From Achromobacter deleyi (GTDB lineage Bacteria > Pseudomonadota > Gammaproteobacteria > Burkholderiales > Burkholderiaceae_B): a stretch of DNA of 64,000 nucleotides. The notes beneath the pieces were generated by a model that was not told where the DNA came from, did not search any database, and was given only the letters and a program-made list of their open reading frames with translations. Positions 16,972 through 24,418 of this stretch are shown in pieces (position 1 is the first letter of the stretch; every line of letters begins with the position of its first letter). The stretch is taken from positions 61,001-125,000 of the forward strand of contig NZ_CADIJO010000017.1 of the NCBI RefSeq assembly GCF_902859705.1. The letters run 5' to 3'. A program made the translations under genes and the position numbers.

Positions 16972-17964
16972 ATGAATATCACCTTGAAGCAGTTGCGCGC
17001 GTTCTGCGCGCTGTATGAATTGCGCAGCTTCACGGCTGCCGCCCGCGCGGCCTTCATCACGCAATCGGCCGTCAGCAAGCTGTGCGCCGAACTGGAAGCC
17101 GAGGTCGGCCAACCGCTGTTCGAGCGATCGACCCGCAGCGTCACGCCGTGCGAGGGCGCGGCCGACTTCTACGCCTATGCCCAGGAAATCCTGGGCACCG
17201 TGCGCGCCGCCGAACGCAGCATGTCCGGCATGCGGGCGTTGGAGCGCGGCACGGTGGGCGTGGCCTGCTCGCCGATGATGATGGTGGGCCTGTTGGGCAA
17301 CGTGATCGCGCGCTACCACCGCAGCCATCCGGGCGTGAAGCTGGACCTGTTCGAACTGAACACGGACGAAACCATCGAGCACGTGCGCCACGGCCACGCC
17401 GACTTCGGCATCGTGTCCACCGAGATCGCGGGCGACGGCCTGGCCGCCCGGGTGATCTACCGCGACGCGATGCACGCAGTCTGCGCCCCCGACCACCCGC
17501 TGGCGCGCAAGAAAAGCGTGCGCTGGGCCGACCTGGCCGCGTATGAACACATCACCCTGCGCAACGTCTACAGCGTGCGCCGCGCCGTGGACCGCATCAG
17601 CGGCGAACTGGATCTGCAGTTTCGCTCGGGCATCGAGGCCGGCATGCTGACGTCGGTGCTGAACCTGGTGCGCGCCGGCCTGGGCATCACCGTGGTGCCC
17701 GGCTACGTCTGCGCCTTTGCCCGACAGTTGGGCCTGCGCACCGCGCCCATTGGCGGCGCGGACCAGCGTGGGCACGCGCTGTGGCTGATCCAGCGCCACA
17801 ACGCCCGGCTGCCGCTGGCCGCCAGCGCCTTTCTGGCCAGCCTGGAAACGACGTTGCAGGCCCGCGAGGCCGCGCCGGATCCGACGCGGTTCGATGAGGC
17901 GCCAGACGGCGCTTCGGTCAGCGCGTCGGTTAGCGCTTCGGCCAGCGCGTCGGACAACGGCTGA
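16972..17964 (+). CDS. LysR-family regulator with low-complexity Ser/Ala/Val tail
   Basis: A 330-aa LysR regulator: winged HTH at residues 5-65 (FCALYELRSFTAAARAAFITQSAVSKLCAELEAEVG) followed by a LysR substrate-binding domain. It probably controls the hydratase/CoA-transferase genes before it and the Bug receptor after it. The last 20 residues alternate Ser with Ala or Val, encoded by a degenerate GTCAGCGCGTCG-like repeat. This tail is not part of the LysR fold and looks like a recent repeat expansion. Confidence 0.92.
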   Translation: MNITLKQLRAFCALYELRSFTAAARAAFITQSAVSKLCAELEAEVGQPLFERSTRSVTPCEGAADFYAYAQEILGTVRAAERSMSGMRALERGTVGVACSPMMMVGLLGNVIARYHRSHPGVKLDLFELNTDETIEHVRHGHADFGIVSTEIAGDGLAARVIYRDAMHAVCAPDHPLARKKSVRWADLAAYEHITLRNVYSVRRAVDRISGELDLQFRSGIEAGMLTSVLNLVRAGLGITVVPGYVCAFARQLGLRTAPIGGADQRGHALWLIQRHNARLPLAASAFLASLETTLQAREAAPDPTRFDEAPDGASVSASVSASASASDNG

Positions 17965-18032
17965 CCGCGGCCGGCCTTGCCGCCGCGGCATCGCCGCCAG
18001 ACCCGTCACTTATCGGGATACGGAATAGGTCT

Positions 18033-18042
18033 ATGAAAATTA
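18033..18042. promoter_or_regulatory. Shared 10-mer upstream of Bug receptor gene
   Basis: ATGAAAATTA, identical to 14873-14882. It is flanked by CTTATC (18009-18014) and GATAAG (18055-18060), which are reverse complements, and by TATC-GG-GATA (18011-18020). The cluster lies 115-166 bp before the receptor start and is a candidate operator for the neighbouring LysR protein. Confidence 0.4.
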
Positions 18043-18174
18043 GTCCCTTGTTGGGATAAGCCGGGCGGCCGCATCATGGCGCAGGCCTGGACGACCCGCA
18101 GGCGACCCGGCGCGGGCCACCCGCAGACGGTTCGACGCACGGCCGGGCCCCAAGAAAAAACACAGGAGACTTTC

Positions 18175-19164
18175 ATGACCCCCATTCCGGACCGCAGCCG
18201 CCCGCGCCTGTTCGCCGCCGCCTGCGCCCTGGCCCTGGCCGCCTTCGCCGGCCCCGGCGCCGCCCAGGCCGAAGACGCCTACCCCAGCAAGCCCATCACC
18301 ATCGTCGTGCCGTTCTCGCCCGGCAGCGCCACCGACACCAGCGCGCGCATCCTGACCGAAAAGCTCGGTCCGCGCCTGGGCGTGCCGATCGTCATCGAGA
18401 ACAAGCCCGGCGCCTCGGGCACCATCGGCTCGTCGACCGCCGCCCGCGCCGCCGCCGACGGCTACACGCTGATCCTGACCAGCAGCTCGACCCACTCGGC
18501 CACGCCGGCCCTGTTTCGCAAGCTGCCCTATGACCCGACGGGCGATTTCATCCACGTCATCCGTATCGCCACCATCCCGATGATGCTGGTGGTGCGCGAA
18601 GACTCGCCCTACGACTCGGTGTCCAAGCTGGTGCAGGCCACCCGCGACAAGCCGCTGAACTACGCCTACGGCTCGCCCACCAGCCAGATCGCCGGCGCCA
18701 CCTTCAACAGCGTGGCCGGCGCCGCCGCCAACGCCGTGCCCTACAAGAGCCAGCCGCCCGCCGTCACCGACCTGCTGGGCGGCCATGTCGACTACCTGTT
18801 CGCCGACCTGTCGGTCGTGACGTCGTTCATGCACAGCGGCAAGCTGCGCGGCATTGCCTTCACGGGCCAGGCGCGGTCCAAAGACTTCCCTGCGGTGCCG
18901 ACGTTGGCCGAGCTGGGCTACAAGAACTTCGACCTGGTGGTATGGGTTGGCGTAGCCGCCCCGAAAGGCACCCCTGCCCCCGTGGTCGAACGCCTGAACC
19001 GGGAAATCACGCAGATCTTGCAGGAACCCGACAGCGTGGCGAAATTCGAGACCCTGGGCATGCAGGTCGCGCCCAATACGCTGGCAGAACACCAGGCGTT
19101 TGCCCAATCGCAACGCCAGATCTGGACCCAGCGCGCGATCGACGCGAAGATCGAGCCGCAGTAA
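18175..19164 (+). CDS. Bug-type tripartite tricarboxylate transporter substrate-binding protein
   Basis: A 329-aa periplasmic receptor of the TctC/Bug family. An AGGAGA ribosome site precedes the ATG at 18175, which starts a Sec signal peptide cut near AQA-ED. The family hallmarks are YPSKPITIVVPFSPGSATD, IVIENKPGASGTIGS and a C-terminal RLNREITQIL. Such proteins capture carboxylates in the periplasm and pass them to TctA/TctB, or act as sensors when orphan. No TctAB genes are visible here, so it is an orphan receptor, as most Bug genes are in Bordetella and Achromobacter. The nearby CoA-transferase and hydratase suggest its ligand is the acid they process. Confidence 0.93.
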   Translation: MTPIPDRSRPRLFAAACALALAAFAGPGAAQAEDAYPSKPITIVVPFSPGSATDTSARILTEKLGPRLGVPIVIENKPGASGTIGSSTAARAAADGYTLILTSSSTHSATPALFRKLPYDPTGDFIHVIRIATIPMMLVVREDSPYDSVSKLVQATRDKPLNYAYGSPTSQIAGATFNSVAGAAANAVPYKSQPPAVTDLLGGHVDYLFADLSVVTSFMHSGKLRGIAFTGQARSKDFPAVPTLAELGYKNFDLVVWVGVAAPKGTPAPVVERLNREITQILQEPDSVAKFETLGMQVAPNTLAEHQAFAQSQRQIWTQRAIDAKIEPQ

Positions 19165-19254
19165 GTTTGAGCGGCCCCGGCTCTCGCAGTCTGGGCCGCC
19201 GCGCAGGCGCGGGATAGAAGGGTTCTGAACCTGGGCAACTCGGACCCGAGCTGC

Positions 19255-19959
19255 CTAGTCTCTCGCAACGATCGCCACCCCAAGTCGCTCGGCCAGATCA
19301 AGCACTGCGTCACGGGCGTCGGGATCATCCACGAGGCTGCGCGAGTCGCCCTGTGCACGTAACACCCCAAAAGGAATCCGGTCACCGAATAGCATCACGG
19401 CGCGGCCTGTGTCGTCCTGTCGCGAAATCCAGCAAAGTCCCTGCGCTTGCGGGCAGATTTGATGCAATGCTTCAGCCCAGTTTCGCGTGGCCGGGTAATG
19501 GTCTCTTCCCGTGTCAATCAATTGCCTGCGACTGACACCCAGTTTGCGTAGCGGCACATTGGCAAGGTTGACGACTTCCAGATCCCGCGTGATTCCAACG
19601 CGAGAGTGCGTCAGATCGGCCTGTGCCGCCCGATCAACTGTCTTTAAACCCGCGGTATGTGGAACGTCATGAAATACCGTCTCCATCATGGCGCAATCCA
19701 TACTTGAACCGCCATAAAGCGTGGGAATGAGCTTTCCCCGTGCATCGCGGATCGGGCTGAAACGCGCATTGCCTTGCCGTCCCCGGTTGAACCGATCTGC
19801 GCGATATCGATTCAGATGGATTCGATGCAGCACCGTTCCAGAAGCCAATAGCATGGTGGTGACATTCAGGGCATCGGGCGAAGGAAGCGCACCAGGCTCT
19901 GCTCCCGCCCGACATAGCGGCTTCTTGCCAGTCGCGGCTGGCACGCGACGCTCACCCAT
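19255..19959 (-). CDS. RES-domain toxin (NAD+-degrading) of an XRE-RES toxin-antitoxin system
   Basis: A 234-aa RES-family protein. The domain contains LHRIHLNRYRADRFN, ARFSPIRD, LYGGSSMDCAMMETVFHDV, which supply the conserved Arg, Tyr, Glu and Ser of RES toxins. Characterised members deplete NAD+ by phosphorolysis. The chosen ATG at 19959 overlaps the antitoxin stop codon in ATGGGTGA, so the two are translationally coupled; an upstream in-frame start at 19992 would lie wholly inside the antitoxin. It is slightly longer than a minimal RES domain, with about 40 extra N-terminal residues. GC is lower than in flanking core genes. Confidence 0.85.
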   Translation of the reverse strand: MGERRVPAATGKKPLCRAGAEPGALPSPDALNVTTMLLASGTVLHRIHLNRYRADRFNRGRQGNARFSPIRDARGKLIPTLYGGSSMDCAMMETVFHDVPHTAGLKTVDRAAQADLTHSRVGITRDLEVVNLANVPLRKLGVSRRQLIDTGRDHYPATRNWAEALHQICPQAQGLCWISRQDDTGRAVMLFGDRIPFGVLRAQGDSRSLVDDPDARDAVLDLAERLGVAIVARD

Positions 19960-20674
19960 GCACGGCCCCCAGGACTTCGTCCCGCGCGGCATCTATCACC
20001 CTTTCCGGGGCGCTGACCAGCAGATCCCGGGGCCGCTTTCCCCCAAGCAGGCTGCTGACAGACATGAACCAATAGGCCATGCCCCAGCCATCCTTATGCC
20101 CCGCAAAGACGTCGATCACCTTCGCCAGCGCCTTGACCGGCCGGAAGTTGGCATTGCGCGCCAACCCAAAGCCAGGGAAGTAGTCAACGCCATTGTGGTG
20201 AATAGCGAATATCTGCCCTTGCTTCTTCCACTTGTTGGGCTGGGCACTGGGATTGGTAGCGCTCAGACCGGCAAGCTCGGCAATCTGTGCTGCGGTGAGC
20301 CAATCGCCACTGGACAGGACTGCCTTGCGCGCTTGTACCAGCATGGCGGCTTCCCTGATCAGCCGGGGCGATACCGGCTTGCGCGGAACCAGGGCGTTTG
20401 CCAGTTGTTCCAGCAATACACGGTCTTGCCGGACTTGCAGGGCATCGAACATCGAAGATGCGACGACTGCAATGTTTTCAGCCAGCGCTTGCATCTTGCT
20501 GGTGCTGATGCGCTCGATCTCGACAACAAGCACCTGATCCGCATGCGATTTTCCAAGGCGGGCCTGCGCCTGTTTCGGCGTGCCGACAAACGAGGAAACG
20601 CCGGGAGACTCCCGCTCGACGCTCATGGACGCGCCTTCATGGTGATGGGAATTATCGAATAGAAGCATATTCAT
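19952..20674 (-). CDS. Xre/MbcA/ParS-like antitoxin partner of RES toxin
   Basis: A 240-aa antitoxin candidate. The C-terminal 50 residues (KDGWGMAYWFMSVSSLLGGKRPRDLLVSAPERVIDAARDE) match the MbcA/ParS toxin-binding domain (DUF2384), which blocks the RES active site. The middle holds a helix-turn-helix-like stretch (WLTAAQIAELAGLS) that could bind the operon promoter. It is longer than typical RES antitoxins (about 150 aa), with an additional N-terminal region. The start is uncertain: GTG at 20680, ATG at 20674 and ATG at 20668 all lie behind TAGGTG, and an internal ATG at 20626 is also possible. The upstream stop codon TAG is part of the ribosome site. Confidence 0.8.
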   Translation of the reverse strand: MNMLLFDNSHHHEGASMSVERESPGVSSFVGTPKQAQARLGKSHADQVLVVEIERISTSKMQALAENIAVVASSMFDALQVRQDRVLLEQLANALVPRKPVSPRLIREAAMLVQARKAVLSSGDWLTAAQIAELAGLSATNPSAQPNKWKKQGQIFAIHHNGVDYFPGFGLARNANFRPVKALAKVIDVFAGHKDGWGMAYWFMSVSSLLGGKRPRDLLVSAPERVIDAARDEVLGAVHG

Positions 20675-20680
20675 TATCAC

Positions 20681-20842
20681 CTAAAAATACGATCGAATCG
20701 CCAGCAGAATCTGGTGCGACACCACCTGCAATTCCCATTCATCGCCATCCTCGAGAATGCTATTGACCAACATCAGCGCAAAAGCTGGGTCAGCGCGGTA
20801 CATCTCGGCCATCGCCTCGTCATTGGCCCTGCTTCGCATCAT
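20681..20842 (-). CDS. Small protein, first gene of the XRE-RES operon
   Basis: A 53-aa acidic protein (MMRSRANDEAMAEMYRADPAFALMLVNSILEDGDEWEL...). The ATG at 20842 follows GGAGAA with a good 5-nt spacing; a longer frame from 20908 would begin inside the neighbouring transcription terminator. The stretch DPAFALMLVNSILEDGDE resembles the start of HigA-like addiction-module antidotes (DPEfAaeyLnaaleDGD), but the rest of that domain, including its HTH, is missing. Its stop is directly followed by the antitoxin start region, so all three genes should be one transcript. Either a truncated antitoxin relic or a third component; not established. Confidence 0.6.
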   Translation of the reverse strand: MMRSRANDEAMAEMYRADPAFALMLVNSILEDGDEWELQVVSHQILLAIRSYF

Positions 20843-20908
20843 TCGTTCTCCATCACTGTGCCATGTTCGTTCATCGGCAAAGCCTGAACAAGCCGGAAAA
20901 CGTCCCAT

Positions 20909-20933
20909 AAAAAACGGGCGCCGAAGCGCCCGT
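20909..20933 (-). terminator. Rho-independent terminator of TonB receptor gene
   Basis: On the minus strand a perfect 8-bp stem ACGGGCGC/GCGCCCGT closes a TTCG tetraloop and is followed by six T residues. It lies 23 bp after the receptor stop codon and separates it from the toxin-antitoxin operon. Confidence 0.92.
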
Positions 20934-20956
20934 CCGTCTTGTCGGAACCGCCCCGA

Positions 20957-23056
20957 TCAGAAGCGGTACTGCGCCGTCGCCACCACCGTGCGCGGTTCGC
21001 CCACCAGGATCTGGCCGGCGCTGGTGGCCGAGGCGTAATAGCCCTTGTCGGTGATGTTGCGCATGGCCAGGCGCCAGTCCCAGCGGCCGGTGCGGTAGCC
21101 GACCAGCGCGTCCCAGGTGGCGTAGCCGGGCAGCACGGCCGAGTTGGCGTTGTCGGCGTAGCGCTGGCCGACGAAGGTCAGGCCGGTTTCGCCGTACAGG
21201 CCTTCGGCCGGCTTATAGGTCAGGAACACGCTGCCGTTGCGCCGCGCCACGTTGCTGACGCGGTTGCCGGCCAGGCCGTTGTTGTCTTCGACGATGGATG
21301 CGTTCTGCAGGCCGATGCCGCCGCGCAGGTACCAGTTGCCCGTCAGGCGCCCGGCCGCCGTCAGCTCGATGCCGCGCGAACGTTGCAGGCCGGTCAGCAG
21401 CACGATGGTCGGGTCCACCGGATCGGTGGTGCGGCGGTTGTAGAGCTCCAGCTGATACAGGGCCAGCGTGGTGCTCAACTGGCCGTCCAGCCAGTCGCTC
21501 TTGACGCCGACTTCGTACTGCCGCGTGTGTTCCGGGTCCAGGTCGTTGGTGTTGCCGCGTGCGTTCGGCGTGATGCCGATGGTGCCGCCGCCCGTGGGCG
21601 AGAACGTCTTGCTGTACGAGGCGTAGAAGGAATGGTCGCGTACCGGCGTCCACACCACCCCGGCGCGCGGGCTCAGGCCGTGGCTGTCGCGGTTGGCCGA
21701 GGCGTCCAGCAGGCGGTTGGTGGAATCGATGCTGAAGCGGTCCATGCGCAGGCCCAGCAGCACCTGCCAGGCGTCGTCCAGCTTGATCTGGTCCTGCACG
21801 TAGTAGCCCTGGCTCTTGACCTTGTGGCGCGCGTCGCTGCTGATCGCCATGGCGCCATTGTGCTGCTGCGACAGGTCGGGGTCGTACAGGTCCAGCGATG
21901 GCACGGCCTGCGCGCCGGGGCCGCGGGTGGCGGTGGTGTAGAGCTTGGGCGAACGGTCCTGGTTGGCCAGTTCGACGCCGAACAGCACACGATGTTCGAT
22001 GCTGCCGGTATGGAACAGGCCTTCGGTTTCCAGGTTGTTGGTCAGGTTGCGGGTGGACAGGTCCTGCTGCCAGCGGGTGCGCGCGACCTTGCGGGTGGCG
22101 GCGTTGTAGCCCGTCAGGTAGGTGTTGTCGAACTCGCTGTCCAGCGCGAACACGGCCAGCGTGTAGCGCAGTTGCCAGCCCGGGGCCAGCGCGTACGACA
22201 GGCGCGAACGGAACGATTGTGCGCGGTCGTCGATGTAGTCGCGGTCGGGATTGCCGTAGACGGTGCTGCGGCCCACGTCGGCCGGGCGGCCGTTGACGCT
22301 GGGAATGCCGCGGTCGGGAGTGCGGTCGTAGCGGCTGTATTCGTACTGCACCAGCCAGTCCAGGTCGGGCGTGATGCGCCAGTTCAGCGACGGCGCGACC
22401 AGTTGGCGGGTGCCGCCGATCTTGTGGCGAAAGCTGTTTGTCTCTTCCTGGCCGATGTTCAGGCGCACGCTGACGTGGTCGGTGGGGTCGGCGCTCAGGT
22501 CGCCGTAGACGCTGCGCAGGTCCCAGCTGCCGGCCTGGGCTTCGAAGGTGGATTCGCGGCCCGGCTGCGGCGCCTTGCTGACGCGGTTGACGATGCCGCC
22601 CTGGCTGCCGCGGCCGTACAGCACCGCCGCCGGGCCCTTCAGCACGTCGATCCGTTCGATGTTGTGCAGGTCACGCACGTACTGGCTGTCGTCGCGGATG
22701 CCGTCCAGGTAGAAGTCGTTGCTGGCATCAAAACCGCGGATGCGCAGCGAGTCAAAGCGCGTGTCCTGCGCGTTGGTGACGTTGGGTATGCCGGCCAGGG
22801 CGTCGCCGAGCGTGCGGATGCCGTAGTTCTGCAGGTTCTCGACCTTGACGCTGTCGATGGCCTGCGGCACGTAGCGGGCCGGGGTCTGGGTGCGGGTGGC
22901 GGTGGACGTTTCGGGCAGGCGGGGGTCGTCGGCATTGGCGCCTTCGACACTGATGGGCGCCAGCTGCGCCGGCTCGGCGGCAAGGGCAGAAAAGGGGAAT
23001 GGCAAGGCAAACGCGGCGCCCAGGATCAGGGCGCGCGGGACAGGAAACGAAGACAT
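20957..23056 (-). CDS. TonB-dependent siderophore receptor (Fiu/catecholate type)
   Basis: A 699-aa outer-membrane receptor. Signal peptide of 26 residues ending ALAAEP, then a plug domain (about residues 55-165: QAIDSVKVENLQNYGIRTLGDALAGIPNV, and RIRGFDASNDFYLDGIRDDSQY) and a 22-strand barrel ending in the aromatic QYRF. The plug features DVLKGPAAVLYGRGSQGGIVN and IRDDSQYVRDLHNIERI match the siderophore-receptor subfamily with catecholate transporters such as Fiu. It imports a ferric siderophore using TonB energy. A Fur-box match lies 41 bp upstream, which supports iron repression. No siderophore biosynthesis or ABC uptake genes are adjacent, so the ligand may be a xenosiderophore. Confidence 0.93.
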   Translation of the reverse strand: MSSFPVPRALILGAAFALPFPFSALAAEPAQLAPISVEGANADDPRLPETSTATRTQTPARYVPQAIDSVKVENLQNYGIRTLGDALAGIPNVTNAQDTRFDSLRIRGFDASNDFYLDGIRDDSQYVRDLHNIERIDVLKGPAAVLYGRGSQGGIVNRVSKAPQPGRESTFEAQAGSWDLRSVYGDLSADPTDHVSVRLNIGQEETNSFRHKIGGTRQLVAPSLNWRITPDLDWLVQYEYSRYDRTPDRGIPSVNGRPADVGRSTVYGNPDRDYIDDRAQSFRSRLSYALAPGWQLRYTLAVFALDSEFDNTYLTGYNAATRKVARTRWQQDLSTRNLTNNLETEGLFHTGSIEHRVLFGVELANQDRSPKLYTTATRGPGAQAVPSLDLYDPDLSQQHNGAMAISSDARHKVKSQGYYVQDQIKLDDAWQVLLGLRMDRFSIDSTNRLLDASANRDSHGLSPRAGVVWTPVRDHSFYASYSKTFSPTGGGTIGITPNARGNTNDLDPEHTRQYEVGVKSDWLDGQLSTTLALYQLELYNRRTTDPVDPTIVLLTGLQRSRGIELTAAGRLTGNWYLRGGIGLQNASIVEDNNGLAGNRVSNVARRNGSVFLTYKPAEGLYGETGLTFVGQRYADNANSAVLPGYATWDALVGYRTGRWDWRLAMRNITDKGYYASATSAGQILVGEPRTVVATAQYRF

Positions 23057-23096
23057 CGCGAGCAGTGTGTAGGTTTTATCGAGCCGCGATGATATC

Positions 23097-23115
23097 GATA
23101 ATGAATCTTATTAGT
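23097..23115 (-). promoter_or_regulatory. Fur box
   Basis: GATAATGAATCTTATTAGT agrees with the consensus GATAATGATAATCATTATC at 13 of 19 positions, including the first eight. It lies 41 bp upstream of the siderophore-receptor start in AT-rich DNA. Confidence 0.7.
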
Positions 23116-23490
23116 AAATGAGATTATTCGCATTTAATGGGATTCCCTGATTTCTGTTGCAGCGTCACAACGAGGCCTCGTTCGCACCGTCCCAGCACGC
23201 GGCCACAAGCGTCTGCCCCCTCCTTTTGCATGAGGCCGCGGCCCCGCATCGCGGCAACGCCGATCCTCGCGAATTCGCGACGGTCCTCATCCGCATTGAC
23301 GAGGCGCACGTCATCCACGTGCATGACCGGGCGCCGCCGATGCAAAGTTTTCCCAACAATCACTCGGATGTTTGCACTACGGAGAACTCTGGCCGGCCGA
23401 ACGAGGTTTGCATGAGAGGGACTGGGCGCCAGCTGGTTTAGGCTGGCCCCGCAGTACTCCGACTCACCTTGATCGATTGGACGAAAGCTA
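23116..23490. other. Intergenic region before rpfF, no supported gene
   Basis: About 375 bp between the divergent receptor and rpfF. Open frames of 79-94 codons exist on both strands (for example 23157-23441 plus), but none shows a recognised domain, ribosome site or codon bias I would trust. Just before rpfF a GGACGAAAG stretch serves as ribosome site. It could hold promoters or a decayed gene. Confidence 0.4.
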
Positions 23491-24375
23491 ATGAATCAAC
23501 TCATTCATCCGGATTGCCATCCCTTCACCGCCGCAGGCACTCTGAAGCAAGTCTCCGCGTTCTACGAAGAAGGACGACGCGTCATGTGGATGATGCTGCG
23601 CGCCCAGCCGCGCCCCTGCTTTAACCATGAACTGATCGACGAAATCATGACCCTGGCGCGCGCCGCCAAGGATTCGGGCCTGCCCATCGACTTCTGGGTC
23701 ACCGGTTCGCTGGTGCCGCAGATCTACAACGTGGGCGGCGACCTGAACTTCTTTGCCGAAGCCATCCGCACGGGCAAGCGCGAGGCGCTGCGCGCCTATG
23801 CGCGCGCTTGCGTGGATTGCGTGCACGCGGCCACGCGCGGCTTTGACACCGGCGCCGTGTCGCTGGCCATGATCGAAGGCACGGCCCTGGGCGGCGGCTT
23901 CGAGGCGGCCCTGGCCCACCACTTCGTGCTGGCGCAGAACAACGCCCGCATGGGCTTTCCTGAAATGGCCTTCAACCTGTTCCCGGGCATGGGCGGCTAT
24001 TCGCTGGTGGCGCGGCGCTCGGGCATGAAGCTGGCCGAGGAACTGATCGGCTCGGGCGAATCGCACACCGCCGAATGGTTCCAGGCCCGCGGCCTGGTGG
24101 ACGTGGTGTTCGAGCCGGGCGACGCCTACAAGGCCACCCGCACCTTCATCGACGTGATGCGGCCCAAGCTCAACGGCATGCGCGCCATGCTGCGGGCGCG
24201 CCAGCGCGTGCTGCAGCTGACGCGGTCAGAGCTGATGGACATCACCGAAGACTGGGTGGACGCCGCCTTCATGATCGACCCGAAGGACCGGGCCTACATG
24301 GAACGGCTGGTGATGGCGCAGAACCGGCGCTCGTCCGGCGGCGCCGAGACGACGCTGGACGCGACGATGCATTGA
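23491..24375 (+). CDS. rpfF: RpfF-type diffusible signal factor (DSF/BDSF) synthase
   Basis: A 294-aa crotonase-fold enzyme with the RpfF-specific sequence rather than that of ordinary enoyl-CoA hydratases: YNVGGDLNFFAEAIR, MIEGTALGGGFEAALAHH and MGFPEMAFNLFPGMGGYSLVARR. The two catalytic glutamates (E138 and E158, 20 apart like those of characterised RpfF) are present. RpfF dehydrates 3-hydroxyacyl-ACP and cleaves the thioester to give cis-2-enoic fatty-acid signals. The neighbouring convergent gene encodes RpfR, the cognate receptor, which strongly supports the call. The gene has its own 5' region of over 400 bp and no operon partner. Confidence 0.93.
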   Translation: MNQLIHPDCHPFTAAGTLKQVSAFYEEGRRVMWMMLRAQPRPCFNHELIDEIMTLARAAKDSGLPIDFWVTGSLVPQIYNVGGDLNFFAEAIRTGKREALRAYARACVDCVHAATRGFDTGAVSLAMIEGTALGGGFEAALAHHFVLAQNNARMGFPEMAFNLFPGMGGYSLVARRSGMKLAEELIGSGESHTAEWFQARGLVDVVFEPGDAYKATRTFIDVMRPKLNGMRAMLRARQRVLQLTRSELMDITEDWVDAAFMIDPKDRAYMERLVMAQNRRSSGGAETTLDATMH

Positions 24376-24418
24376 ATGGGGCAGGCCGCGGCGGGCCTGC
24401 CCGCCGCCACGCACGGCG

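Noticed and set aside
15709..18009. 766-codon minus-strand open frame
   Set aside because: It spans three well-supported plus-strand genes (CoA-transferase, LysR and the hydratase end) and has no motif.
20939..23092. 717-codon plus-strand open frame over the TonB receptor
   Set aside because: It mirrors the receptor gene and is made of Val/Gln/Ala/Gly runs without recognisable motifs.
23157..23441. 94-codon frame before rpfF
   Set aside because: No family, no convincing ribosome site, and competing frames of the same length on the other strand.
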